Positions 25,041-33,874 of a stretch of DNA of 64,000 bases are shown here, in pieces. A model generated the notes under the pieces. It did no database searches. It had not been told where the DNA came from and worked only from the letters and a program-made list of their open reading frames with translations. Positions within the stretch are counted from its first letter, which is position 1; each line of letters opens with the position of its first letter. Source of the stretch: Streptomyces luteolus (GTDB taxonomy: Bacteria > Actinomycetota > Actinomycetes > Streptomycetales > Streptomycetaceae); NCBI RefSeq assembly GCF_029968015.1, contig NZ_JASCIS010000001.1:1-64000 (forward strand), given 5' to 3'. A program made the translations under genes and the position numbers.

Positions 25041-26300
25041 TCAGTTGGCGAAGACCGCCACCCCGTCCTCCGTGCGGTGCCTGGGTTCGAGCTCCTCGGC
25101 CTCGTGCCGCAGCGAGGCGCGCCGCACCCCGACGATCCCGGCGCCCACGACGGCCGCCACGGCCGCGACCACGAACGGGATGTGGATGTTCGTCCACTCC
25201 TCGATCTTCGGCGCGAGGAACGGCGCGGCAGCCGCGGCGAACCAGCGCACGAAGTTGTACCCGGCGCTGGCCACCGGGCGCGGCGCGTCCGAGACGCCCA
25301 GGGCGAGCTCCGTGTAGACGGTGTTGTTGAGGCCGATGAACGCGCCCGAGACGATCGTGCCGACGACGGCCGCCGTGTGGTTCCCGTAACCGAGCACCAC
25401 CAGGTCGACGGCGAGCAGCAGCAGCGAGCCGCCGAGCACCTTCAGCGAGCCGAACCGCTTCTGCAGCCGCGGCGCGACGAGTACCGAGAACACCGCGAGC
25501 AGCACGCCCCAGGCGAAGAAGACGGCACCCGAGCGGTACGGCGACATGTTCAGGACGAACGGCGTGAACGCCAGGATCGTGAAGAACGCGTAGTTGTAGA
25601 AGAACGCGGAGGCCGCGGCCGAGGCGAGGCCGCCGTGGCCGAGGGCCTTCACCGGGTCGAGCAGTGAGGTCTTCCGCGCGGGCCTGGGCTGCTCCTTCAG
25701 GAACGCGGTGATGGCGAGGAAGCCGATGGCCATCAGGGCGGCGGTGCCGAAGAACGGGTAGCGCCAGCTGGCGTCGCCGAGCACCGCGCCGAGCAGCGGG
25801 CCGCAGGCCATGCCGAGGCCGAGCGCCGACTCGTAGAGCAGGATCGCCGCGGCGCTGCCTCCGGCCGCGGCGCCGACGATCACGGCGAGCGAGGTCGAGA
25901 CGAAGAGCGCGTTGCCGAGCCCCCAGCCCGCCCTGAATCCGACGAGTTCGCCGACCGAGCCCGACGTACCGGACAGCGCGGCGAAGACCACGACGAGCGC
26001 GAGCCCGGCGAGCAGGGTCTTCTTGCCGCCGATCCGGCTGGACACGAAGCCCGTCACCAGCATCGCGACGGCGGTGATCAGGAAGTACGAGGTGAACAGG
26101 AGCGAGACCTGGCTCGGTGTGGCCTCCAGCCCCTTGGCGATCGACGGCAGGATCGGGTCGACCAGGCCGATGCCCATGAAGGCGACGACGGAGGCGCCGG
26201 CCGTGGCCCAGACCGCGCCGGGCTGGCGCAGGATGCTCACCGGGCCCGAGCCCTGGTTCAACGGATCGTCCCCTGTCGGGCCGCTGTTGCTGCTTCGCAT
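25041..26300 (-). CDS. Major facilitator superfamily drug-exporter-like transporter
   Basis: The product has 419 residues with 12 predicted transmembrane helices. The opening stretch AFMGIGLVDPILPSIAKGL and the motif-A-like loop between TM2 and TM3 (GFVSSRIGGKKTLLAG) place it in the DHA1-type multidrug efflux group. A hydrophilic loop after TM6 carries EQPRPARK. GGGAGAGG precedes ATG 26300. The upstream 26,340-26,400 is the most AT-rich stretch of the window and carries a dyad, implying regulation. Substrate unknown. Confidence 0.88.
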   Translation of the reverse strand: MRSSNSGPTGDDPLNQGSGPVSILRQPGAVWATAGASVVAFMGIGLVDPILPSIAKGLEATPSQVSLLFTSYFLITAVAMLVTGFVSSRIGGKKTLLAGLALVVVFAALSGTSGSVGELVGFRAGWGLGNALFVSTSLAVIVGAAAGGSAAAILLYESALGLGMACGPLLGAVLGDASWRYPFFGTAALMAIGFLAITAFLKEQPRPARKTSLLDPVKALGHGGLASAAASAFFYNYAFFTILAFTPFVLNMSPYRSGAVFFAWGVLLAVFSVLVAPRLQKRFGSLKVLGGSLLLLAVDLVVLGYGNHTAAVVGTIVSGAFIGLNNTVYTELALGVSDAPRPVASAGYNFVRWFAAAAAPFLAPKIEEWTNIHIPFVVAAVAAVVGAGIVGVRRASLRHEAEELEPRHRTEDGVAVFAN

Positions 26301-26355
26301 GCCCTCTCCCTCACTGCTTCGCTGTGTGTCGGATGGTTGATGTCTACACATAGTA

Positions 26356-26372
26356 AGTTAGGCAAGCTAACT
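26356..26372. promoter_or_regulatory. Candidate operator dyad upstream of the MFS gene
   Basis: AGTTAG-GCAAG-CTAACT, perfect 6-bp arms in AT-rich sequence 56 bp before the MFS start. It resembles a degenerate DtxR/IdeR iron box (TTAGG...CCTAA type), but the spacing differs by one base. GCAAGCTA is repeated 14 bp further on. Confidence 0.5.
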
Positions 26373-26482
26373 AATGCAAGCTACATCTAATGCTAGATAC
26401 ATCTACATTTCCCGGTTCCTCCGCACTCCGACGGGTGATCGCTCCTTGACGCGGCGACGGCTCCGGAGGACCGTTGAACGCT

Positions 26483-27124
26483 ATGAGGGGCGAACCCAGT
26501 TGCCCGAAGTGCGGTGGCCGGGTCAGGGCTCCCGGTCTCTTCGCCGACACGTGGCAGTGCGACGCGCACGGTGCCGTGCATCCGCTGCAGCCCGTGGTCC
26601 CGCCGAGCGTCGAGGCGCTCGGCGTCGTGGTGCACCGCACACAGGTGCCCGTCTGGATGCCGTGGCCGCTGCCCCTCGGCTGGCTCTTCACCGGAGTCGC
26701 CTGCGCAGGGGACGACCGCAGCGGCGGCCGCGCCACCGCCGTCGCGTGCTCAGGGCCCGGACCGCTGGGCGGGGTGGGCGAGTTGGTGCTCGTCGCCGAG
26801 GAGCTGGGCGTCGGACTCGGCGCGCGGTACGCGGGCATCGACGGCCCCGACCCCGGCCCGTACCTGAGCGTCGAGAAGCCCCCGCAGGCCAAGGTCCTCG
26901 CCGCGGGGCGGCCCACCCCGCTCTGGCATGTCTCCGGCACCCCGGAGGACCGCGCGGTCTTCGCCGGAGAGGCCTTCGGCCTGTGGCTCTGGGCCGTCGT
27001 CTGGCCCGAGCAGTCCGGCCTCCTGATGTACGACGAGCTGGTCCTGACCGATCTGCGGGAGGCGGGCGCCGAGATGGAGATGCTGCCGTGCGGGGCGCTG
27101 TCGCCGCGCCTGCTCGACAGCTGA
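26483..27124 (+). CDS. Zinc-ribbon conserved protein (DUF6758-like)
   Basis: The product has 213 residues from ATG 26483, with CGGAGGA 12 nt upstream (a TTG at 26474 sits nearer that site). The N-terminus holds a treble-cysteine ribbon: CPKCGG at about 7-12, then QCDAHG. The rest is a soluble alpha/beta domain with invariant-looking motifs VWMPWPLPLGWLFTGVA, ATAVACSGPGPLGG and ARYAGIDGPDPGPYL. I know no function; the family seems restricted to streptomycetes and relatives. Three 17-bp repeats begin at its stop codon. Confidence 0.8.
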   Translation: MRGEPSCPKCGGRVRAPGLFADTWQCDAHGAVHPLQPVVPPSVEALGVVVHRTQVPVWMPWPLPLGWLFTGVACAGDDRSGGRATAVACSGPGPLGGVGELVLVAEELGVGLGARYAGIDGPDPGPYLSVEKPPQAKVLAAGRPTPLWHVSGTPEDRAVFAGEAFGLWLWAVVWPEQSGLLMYDELVLTDLREAGAEMEMLPCGALSPRLLDS

Positions 27125-27171
27125 GCCGGGGTGCTGGCTGAGCCGGAGCGCTGGCTGAGCCGGGGTACTAG
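27121..27171. repeat. Three 17-bp tandem repeats spanning a stop codon
   Basis: CTGAGCCGGGGTGCTGG, CTGAGCCGGAGCGCTGG and CTGAGCCGGGGTACTAG abut directly, with a partial fourth. The TGA of the zinc-ribbon gene is in the first unit, the same arrangement as at 24,968. Confidence 0.88.
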
Positions 27172-27261
27172 CTGACCGGGGCCCTGTGGTCCGGGGATGT
27201 CGGCGCGCCCCGTTATCCTTGAGCGTCCCCTTCCGTCCCGTCAGAGCCTGGAGTACGCGTC

Positions 27262-28134
27262 GTGCGCATCGACCTGCACACCCACTCCACCGCCTCCGAC
27301 GGCACGGACACCCCGGCCGAGCTGGTCCGCAACGCGGCCGCCGCCGGGCTCGACGTCGTCGCGCTGACGGACCACGACACCACCCGAGGCCACGCCGCGG
27401 CGGCCGCCGCGCTGTCCGAGCTGTCGACGGGGCTGACGCTGGTCACCGGCGCCGAGCTCTCCTGCCGCCTCGACGGCACCCCGCTGCACATGCTCGCGTA
27501 CCTCTTCGACCCCGAGGAGCCGGAGCTGCTGCGCGAGCGGGAGCTGGTCCGGGACGACCGCGTGCCGCGCGCCCGCGGCATGGTCGGCAAGCTCCAGGAG
27601 CTGGGTGTCCCGGTCGCCTGGGAGCAGGTCGCCCGGATCGCCGGGGACGGCTCGGTCGGCCGGCCGCACATCGCGGAGGCGCTCGTCGAGCTGGGCGTCG
27701 TGCGTACGGTCTCGGACGCGTTCACGCCCGAGTGGATCGCGAACGACGGCCGGGCGTACGTGGAGAAGCACGAGCTGGACCCCTTCGAGGCGATCCGGCT
27801 CGTCAAGGCCGCGGGCGGCGTCACCGTCTTCGCGCATCCGCTGGCCGTCAAGCGCGGCGCGTGTGTGCCGGAGTCCGCCGTCGCGGAGCTGGCCGCCGCG
27901 GGTCTTGACGGCATCGAGGCCGACCATATGGACCATGACCAGGCCACCCGCACCCGGCTGCACGGCCTCGCCGCGGACCTCGGCCTGCTCGTCACCGGCT
28001 CCAGCGACTACCACGGCAGCCGCAAGACCTGTGTGCTCGGCGAGTTCACCACGGACCCCGAGATCTACGGCGAGATCACCCGCCGCGCCACCGGCGCCTT
28101 CCCCGTGCCGGGCGCCGGGGGAACGCGCTCCTGA
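27262..28134 (+). CDS. PHP-domain metal-dependent phosphoesterase
   Basis: The product has 290 residues from GTG. All four PHP motifs are visible: H-x-H (H6, H8 in DLHTHS), ALTDHDT (about 34-40), VTGAELSC (Glu near 67) and, at the C-terminus, GSSDYHG. The internal FAHPLAV supplies another ligand His. The family includes nucleoside 3',5'-bisphosphate phosphatases and 5'-3' RNases such as RnaAM (YciV), which is the best guess for activity. It is cytosolic. Confidence 0.88.
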   Translation: MRIDLHTHSTASDGTDTPAELVRNAAAAGLDVVALTDHDTTRGHAAAAAALSELSTGLTLVTGAELSCRLDGTPLHMLAYLFDPEEPELLRERELVRDDRVPRARGMVGKLQELGVPVAWEQVARIAGDGSVGRPHIAEALVELGVVRTVSDAFTPEWIANDGRAYVEKHELDPFEAIRLVKAAGGVTVFAHPLAVKRGACVPESAVAELAAAGLDGIEADHMDHDQATRTRLHGLAADLGLLVTGSSDYHGSRKTCVLGEFTTDPEIYGEITRRATGAFPVPGAGGTRS

Positions 28135-28255
28135 CGTCCGTATCTCTGTTGTCGGTTCGGGGCCGAACGGTCCCGGACCTCTCCCGGCGTGGGCGGCGGT
28201 AGACCTCCGCCCCGCTCTCACCGGTTCCCTTTTCTCCGCAAGTGCAAGGCTCACT

Positions 28256-28861
28256 GTGTTCGACGTCGCCGTCTTCGGATCCCTTTTTCTCACCCTATTT
28301 GTGATCATGGACCCGCCCGGGATCACCCCGATCTTCCTCGGGCTCACCGCGGGCCGCCCCGCCAAGATGCAGCGGCGGATGGCCTTCCAGGCCGTGTGCG
28401 TGGCCTTCGGTGTGATCGCGCTCTTCGGCGTGGTCGGCCACCAGATCCTCGACTACCTGCATGTCTCCGTGCCCGCCCTGATGATCGCGGGCGGACTGCT
28501 GCTCCTCCTTGTCGCGCTCGACCTGCTCACCGGCAAGACCGACGAGCCGAAGCAGACCAAGGACGTGAACGTCGCCCTCGTACCGCTCGGGATGCCGCTG
28601 CTCGCCGGGCCCGGCGCGATCGTCGCGGTGATCCTCGCCGTGCAGGACGCGGACGGGTTCGGCGGACAGCTGTCGGTGTGGAGCGCGATCGTCGCCATGC
28701 ATGTGGTGCTGTGGCTGGTCATGCGGTACTCGCTGGTGATCATCCGCGTGATCAAGGACGGCGGCGTGGTCCTCGTGACCCGGCTCGCGGGCATGATGCT
28801 CTCCGCGATCGCCGTGCAGCAGATCATCAACGGCGTCAGGCAGGTCGTCCAGGGCGCCTGA
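28256..28861 (+). CDS. MarC-family integral membrane protein
   Basis: The product has 201 residues from GTG, with six predicted transmembrane helices. The family motif LFVIMDPPGITPIFLGLT lies near the N-terminus, and PLGMPLLAGPGAIVAVIL lies in the fourth helix. MarC proteins were once linked to multiple antibiotic resistance, a role since questioned; actual function is unknown. The gene follows the PHP gene by 121 bp and ends before a strong terminator. Confidence 0.87.
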   Translation: MFDVAVFGSLFLTLFVIMDPPGITPIFLGLTAGRPAKMQRRMAFQAVCVAFGVIALFGVVGHQILDYLHVSVPALMIAGGLLLLLVALDLLTGKTDEPKQTKDVNVALVPLGMPLLAGPGAIVAVILAVQDADGFGGQLSVWSAIVAMHVVLWLVMRYSLVIIRVIKDGGVVLVTRLAGMMLSAIAVQQIINGVRQVVQGA

Positions 28862-28911
28862 GGCGTCGTGTTCTTCCGATGTCCCGCGGTGTCATCACCG
28901 CTCCGGGCACG

Positions 28912-28948
28912 CGAAGGCCCCCGCGCGAAGCTCGCGCGGGGGCCTTCG
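28912..28948. terminator. Bidirectional terminator
   Basis: CGAAGGCCCCCGCGCGA pairs perfectly with TCGCGCGGGGGCCTTCG across a 3-nt AGC loop, between the MarC gene and the convergent 50-aa gene. Confidence 0.9.
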
Positions 28949-28986
28949 AAGCTGTGCGGCGCTACGGAGCCGCGGGTACTGCGGCG

Positions 28987-29139
28987 TTACGAAGCCGCGG
29001 ATTCGGCCGGGCGGATATAGATGCGCTGGCCGATCGAGGCGGCCTGCTGCACGATCCGGTTGACGGAGGCGGCGTCCACGACGGTGCTGTCCACGGCGGT
29101 GCCGTCGACGTCGTCAAGGCGCATGATCTCGAAGCGCAT
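28987..29139 (-). CDS. 50-residue conserved Streptomyces protein
   Basis: The short product begins MRFEIMRLDDVDG and ends IRPAESAAS. GGGAGAAG lies 5-6 nt before the ATG. Codon third positions are G/C-rich and the stop is TAA. The middle (TVVDAASVNRIVQQAASIGQRIYIRP) suggests a beta-alpha-beta mini-domain. I recall close relatives annotated across Streptomyces without function. It is followed by the shared terminator. Confidence 0.8.
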   Translation of the reverse strand: MRFEIMRLDDVDGTAVDSTVVDAASVNRIVQQAASIGQRIYIRPAESAAS

Positions 29140-29411
29140 AGGGCTTCTCCCTTCGTCTGGTCATCCTCCTGCAGGAGAACTACTTGTGCGAGACGATCAC
29201 TGTTCGCCAGTTATGTCCCGCTTTACGGCCGGGCGGTTGCCCGGCCGTCAAGAGCAGGTCGCACGGTGTCCTCACCGCGCTTCCACAGGGTCCAACGACT
29301 TGCTCCCTGCAAACATTCCCTACGCTAAAGAAAATTTTCGACGAGCTAAGTAATCGCAGGTCGTGCAACCGTTTGTACTCGCTGCGTGACCGGCTGGACA
29401 ATGGATCCCCT

Positions 29412-30347
29412 ATGAATGGGTCACGTTTGAACAAGGGTCCGGTGAGTGAAGGTCCGGCGTACGACACCGTGGATCTCGGCGCCCGGATCGACCGCACCAA
29501 CGAGCTCCTCCAGCGCATGCTCGCCGAAGTGGCCAAGACCCCGTCGACGCACGCGATCTTCGTCGACGCGGGCTATCTCTACGCCGCCGCGGGCCGACTC
29601 GCCACCGGGACCGAGGACCGCCGCGCCTTCGACCTCGACGCCGAGGGGCTGATCGACGCCCTGATCGACAAGGCCCGTACGGTCTTCGCCGACAGCAGGC
29701 TGCTGCGCGTCTACTGGTACGACGGCGCCCGCCGCCGTATCCACACCGCCGAGCAGCAGTCCATCGCCGAGCTCCCGGACGTCAAGGTCCGCCTCGGCAA
29801 CCTCAACGCCAACAACCAGCAGAAGGGCGTCGACTCCCTGATCCGCTCGGACCTGGAGTCCCTCGCCCGGCACCGGGCCATCAGCGACGCGGCCCTGATC
29901 GGCGGCGACGAGGACCTGGTCTCCGCGGTCGAGGCCGCCCAGGGGTACGGCGCCCGCGTCCACCTCTGGGGCATCGAAGCGCCCGATGGCCGCAACCAGG
30001 CCGACCCGCTCCTCTGGGAGGTCGACAGCCAGCGCACGCTTGAGCTGGACTTCTTCAAGCCGTACGTCACACGCCGCGCCGGACTCCCGTACGACCCGGC
30101 GAGGCCGCGTCCCGCGCGCGAGGACGTGCGCTTCGTCGGTGCCCGGATCGCCGCCGAGTGGCTCGCCTCCCGGGGGCGCGAGCCGCTCGCGGAGCTGCTT
30201 CCCGGCCACCCCTACCTGCCGGGCTCGGTCGACCAGGACCTGCTCGTCGAGGCCGAGCGCCTCCTGGAGTACTCCCTGCGCGGCCAGGCCGACCTGCGCC
30301 GCGCGCTGCGGGACGGGTTCTGGGAGCACCTGCGCGCGCAGTACTAG
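29412..30347 (+). CDS. NYN-domain (PIN-like) RNase candidate
   Basis: The product has 311 residues from ATG 29412; longer in-frame starts run through non-conserved leader. The NYN fold carries its acidic catalytic set: IFVDAGYLY (about 53-61), KGVDSLIRSDLESL (about 138-151) and ALIGGDEDLVSAVE (about 160-173). The C-terminal 110 residues are a helical extension with LPGSVDQDLLVEAERLLEYSLRGQADLRRALRDGFW. Relatives are Mg2+-dependent RNases; the RNA target is unknown. The AT-rich stretch 29,315-29,360 upstream probably holds the promoter. Confidence 0.85.
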   Translation: MNGSRLNKGPVSEGPAYDTVDLGARIDRTNELLQRMLAEVAKTPSTHAIFVDAGYLYAAAGRLATGTEDRRAFDLDAEGLIDALIDKARTVFADSRLLRVYWYDGARRRIHTAEQQSIAELPDVKVRLGNLNANNQQKGVDSLIRSDLESLARHRAISDAALIGGDEDLVSAVEAAQGYGARVHLWGIEAPDGRNQADPLLWEVDSQRTLELDFFKPYVTRRAGLPYDPARPRPAREDVRFVGARIAAEWLASRGREPLAELLPGHPYLPGSVDQDLLVEAERLLEYSLRGQADLRRALRDGFWEHLRAQY

Positions 30348-30377
30348 GCCTGTCCGGTGGGCGTTGTCAGGCGGCCG

Positions 30378-31223
30378 TCACAGCTCGTCCCAGAACGCGA
30401 TCAGGGCGGTGGCCGTCGGCTCCGGGCGGTCCGTGTTGGGGGAGTGGCCGGCGCCCTCGATGATCGTGCGGCGGGCGGAGAGGCGCTCGGCCATCGCGTC
30501 GAGCAGCGGGACCGGCCAGGTGTCGTCGCTGCCGCCCGACAGGACGTGCACGGGCAGGTGCAGCGCCGCCAGCTCGTCCACACGGTCCGGCTCGACCCTC
30601 AACTGCTGCCCTGTGGCGGCGAGTTGGGCCGGGCTGTGGCGCAGCCAGCGGTCCCGCAGGGCGCCGTCGCCGTCGCCGGTCTCGGCCTCCTCCGGTGGTT
30701 CGAGCGACTGCATCGCCTGCCAGACCTGCGCCATGTCGAGCACGGCGAGCCCGTCCTGCAGCAGCTTCACCCGCTCCTGCTGCGAGGCGGAGATCTGCGC
30801 GGGGCCCGAGGACATCAGCGTGAGGGACGCGAAGGGTGCGGGGTCCAGGAGTACGGCCGCACGCGAGATCTGCCCCCCGAGCGAGTGCCCGAGCAGATGC
30901 ACCCGCCCACCGAGCGCCTCCACCTGCGCCAGTACGTCCCGCGCCAACTCGCCCTGCTGGTAAGGGGATGGGTCATCGGAGGGCCCCTCCGACTCGTACT
31001 GCCCGCGGCCGTCGACGGCCACCGCGCGATACCCCGCGGCGGCGATCGGTGCGAGCAGCGCGACGAAGTCCTCCTTGCTGCCGGTGAATCCGGGCAGCAG
31101 CACGACGGTGCCTCGCGGTACGCCCTCCGGCGCGAGATCGTGCACGGCGAACTCGCCGCGCTCGGTGCCCAGTCGGTACGCCCTGGTCCCGGGCGGCGGC
31201 GTGAACGTGGGAGGCCTGCTCAT
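30378..31223 (-). CDS. Alpha/beta-hydrolase
   Basis: The product has 281 residues with a canonical fold: VVLLPGFTGSKEDF (oxyanion region), VDGRGQYES, nucleophile elbow LLGHSLGGQI (Ser near 112), LSGGSDDTWPV for the acid, and IEGAGHSPNTDRPE for the His. No signal peptide, so it is cytosolic. Substrate unknown. It converges with the NYN gene and lies downstream of the helicase gene, separated from it by a terminator. Confidence 0.88.
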   Translation of the reverse strand: MSRPPTFTPPPGTRAYRLGTERGEFAVHDLAPEGVPRGTVVLLPGFTGSKEDFVALLAPIAAAGYRAVAVDGRGQYESEGPSDDPSPYQQGELARDVLAQVEALGGRVHLLGHSLGGQISRAAVLLDPAPFASLTLMSSGPAQISASQQERVKLLQDGLAVLDMAQVWQAMQSLEPPEEAETGDGDGALRDRWLRHSPAQLAATGQQLRVEPDRVDELAALHLPVHVLSGGSDDTWPVPLLDAMAERLSARRTIIEGAGHSPNTDRPEPTATALIAFWDEL

Positions 31224-31290
31224 GCGACGAGGCTAGCGGCACGGGCGGCAGGCGGCTTCGGCGGGCGTGCCCGCGACGGGCGGACGCACG

Positions 31291-31323
31291 CCGGCCCGGC
31301 TCCCACGAGGGGAACCGGGCCGG
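31291..31323 (-). terminator. Terminator of the DEAD-box helicase gene
   Basis: CCGGCCCGGCTCCC pairs with GGGGAACCGGGCCGG with minor mismatches, just after the helicase stop on the minus strand. Confidence 0.75.
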
Positions 31324-31339
31324 TCGGTGTGCGGGGAGG

Positions 31340-33436
31340 TCAGTCCTCGGTGGACTCCACCGCGGGCTTCGCGGCCCGCGTACGGCGGCGACGCGGCTTG
31401 GCCTCGGCGTCCGCCGTCTCCGTGGCGACGGGCGTCTCCGCGGCCTTGCGGGTGCGGCGGCGCGGCTTGGCCTCGGTGTCCGCCGTCTCGGTGGCGAGGG
31501 GTGCCTCCGCGGCCTTGCGGGTGCGGCGACGCGGCTTGGCCTCGGTGTCCGCCGTCTCGGTGGCGAGGGGTGCCTCCGCGGCCTTGCGGGTGCGGCGACG
31601 CGGCTTGGCCTCCGGGTCGGCCTGCTCGGCAACAGCCTCCGTGGCTACCGCGACCTCAGCCGTCTTGCGGGTGCGGCGGCGGGGCTTGGCTTCGGCGGCC
31701 TCCGTGCCTTCGGCCGTGTCGAGCGCGGCTTCGGCGGCCTCGGCGGTCTTGCGGGTGCGGCGGCGCGGCTTGGCCTCGGTGGTCTCCGTGCCCTCGGCCG
31801 TGTCCACCGCGACCTCAGCCGTCTTGCGGGTGCGGCGGCGCGGCTTGGCTTCGGCGGCGTCCGTGCCTTCGGCCGTGTCCACCGCCGACACCGCGGGCGC
31901 CTCGGTCACCGCAGCGGCCTCGGCCTCCGCGGTCGCGCCCGCGCGGGTGCGGCGACGGCGGCGCGGGGTGCGCGGCTTGTCCTCCGCCGGGGCTTCCGCG
32001 GCGTCCGTGGCGGGAGCCCCGGTGGACGTGGCCTCGGCGTCCAGCGGCGTACCGCCACGGGTGCGGCGGCGCTGGCGCGGCGTACGGGTGCGCTTGGGGC
32101 GCTCCTCCTCCGCCTCGCGGCGGCCGCCACGACCACCGCGGCCACCACGGCCGCCGGTCTCGCCCAGGTCCTCGATCTCCTCGGCACCGAGGCCCGCGCG
32201 CGTGCGCTCGGCACGCGGCAGGACACCCTTGGTGCCCTCGGGGATGCCCAGCTCCTCGTAGAGGTGCGGGGACGTGGAGTACGTCTCGACCGGGTCGTTG
32301 AAGCCCAGGTCGAGGGCCTTGTTGATCAGCTGCCAGCGCGGGATGTCGTCCCAGTCGACCAGCGTGATCGCCGTACCCGAGGCGCCCGCGCGGCCGGTGC
32401 GGCCGATGCGGTGCAGATACGTCTTCTCGTCCTCGGGGGACTGGTAGTTGATGACGTGCGTGACGCCCTCGACGTCGATGCCGCGCGCCGCGACGTCGGT
32501 GCAGACGAGCACGTCCACCTTGCCGTTGCGGAACGCGCGCAGCGCCTGCTCACGGGCGCCCTGGCCGAGGTCGCCGTGGACCGCGCCGGAGGCGAAGCCG
32601 CGCCGCTCCAGCTGCTCGGCGATGTCGGCCGCCGTGCGCTTCGTACGGCAGAAGATCATCGCGAGCCCGCGGCCGTCGGCCTGCAGGATGCGGGAGACCA
32701 TCTCCGGCTTGTCCATGGAGTGCGCGCGGTACACGCGCTGCGTGATGTTCGCGACGGTCGCGCCCTCGTCGTCCGGGGCCGTGGCCCGGATGTGCGTGGG
32801 CTGCGACATGTAGCGACGGGCCAGGCCGATGACGGCGCCCGGCATCGTCGCGGAGAAGAGCATGGTCTGGCGCTTCACCGGAAGCATGTTGATGATCTTC
32901 TCGACGTCGGGCAGGAAGCCCAGGTCGAGCATCTCGTCGGCCTCGTCGAGGACGAGGGCGCGCACGTGCTTGAGGTTCAGCTTCTTCTGGCCCGCGAGGT
33001 CGAGGAGGCGGCCGGGGGTGCCGACGACGACGTCGACGCCCTTCTTCAGGGCCTCGACCTGCGGCTCGTAGGCACGGCCGCCGTATATGGCGAGGACGCG
33101 GACGTTGCGCACCTTGCCGGCGGTCTGCAGGTCGTTGGTGACCTGCTGGCACAGCTCGCGGGTGGGGACGACGACCAGGGCCTGCGGAGCGTCGGTGAGC
33201 TTCTCGGGCTCGGCGCGGCCCGCCTCGACGTCGGCGGGGACGGTCACGCGCTCGAGGAGCGGAAGACCGAAGCCGAGCGTCTTGCCGGTGCCGGTCTTGG
33301 CCTGGCCGATGACGTCGGAGCCGGAGAGCGCTACGGGAAGCGTCTGCTCCTGGATGGGAAAGGGGGTCGTGATGCCGACGGCCTCAAGGGCTTCGGCCGT
33401 CTCGGGAAGGATCCCGAGCTCTCGGAACGTAGTCAG
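31340..33436 (-). CDS. DEAD-box RNA helicase with a long basic repeat tail; probable CTG start
   Basis: The product has 698 residues from CTG 33436. All motifs are present: Q motif (FPIQEQT), Walker A AKTGTGKT (46-53), PTREL, GG, TPGR, DEAD (164-167), SAT, then ARGID and HRIGRTGR in the second RecA domain. After about residue 430 comes a Gly/Arg hinge, then about eight repeats of AKPRRRTRKxAE alternating with acidic Ala/Thr/Glu spacers, likely an RNA-binding tail. The core starts LTTFRELGIL. The codon for that L is CTG with AAGAGG upstream; a longer reading from GTG 33547 or earlier adds unrelated sequence. It probably unwinds rRNA or mRNA. Confidence 0.87.
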   Translation of the reverse strand: MTTFRELGILPETAEALEAVGITTPFPIQEQTLPVALSGSDVIGQAKTGTGKTLGFGLPLLERVTVPADVEAGRAEPEKLTDAPQALVVVPTRELCQQVTNDLQTAGKVRNVRVLAIYGGRAYEPQVEALKKGVDVVVGTPGRLLDLAGQKKLNLKHVRALVLDEADEMLDLGFLPDVEKIINMLPVKRQTMLFSATMPGAVIGLARRYMSQPTHIRATAPDDEGATVANITQRVYRAHSMDKPEMVSRILQADGRGLAMIFCRTKRTAADIAEQLERRGFASGAVHGDLGQGAREQALRAFRNGKVDVLVCTDVAARGIDVEGVTHVINYQSPEDEKTYLHRIGRTGRAGASGTAITLVDWDDIPRWQLINKALDLGFNDPVETYSTSPHLYEELGIPEGTKGVLPRAERTRAGLGAEEIEDLGETGGRGGRGGRGGRREAEEERPKRTRTPRQRRRTRGGTPLDAEATSTGAPATDAAEAPAEDKPRTPRRRRRTRAGATAEAEAAAVTEAPAVSAVDTAEGTDAAEAKPRRRTRKTAEVAVDTAEGTETTEAKPRRRTRKTAEAAEAALDTAEGTEAAEAKPRRRTRKTAEVAVATEAVAEQADPEAKPRRRTRKAAEAPLATETADTEAKPRRRTRKAAEAPLATETADTEAKPRRRTRKAAETPVATETADAEAKPRRRRTRAAKPAVESTED

Positions 33437-33874
33437 GGTGCTGCCTCTTCTGTGAGACGCGGCGCGAGGCGAACGCTGGGGGTCGTGACCGAGCCGGGGT
33501 TTGCATCCGGCCGCTGAATCGCGAGGCCGGGTGGCATACGGGACCACTGCCGTCGCTCGAGCGTCACGCCGCTGAGGGCCCCTCCTGCGCACGCACTGAT
33601 GCATACGGCCCGGAGGGCTGTCGGGTCGGAGCCGATCGGGCCACCGACCGGGCATCCTCATACGGATGTCCCGCCGATTTGACATGCATACTCGGCGGGC
33701 GCATTACCACTGTACCCCGGATCGGCGCAGGCGTGTCGGCCGAATTGCCCCGCACGGCGCCCACAGGCCCCCGCAACAGCGGCCTGTGCGGGGCCGGGAA
33801 ATATTTTCGTAGCCGTCGTCACAGTGACTGACCAGGGACTTCCGGGCGTGGGCCGGCGGGCTATTGTGCGCTCC

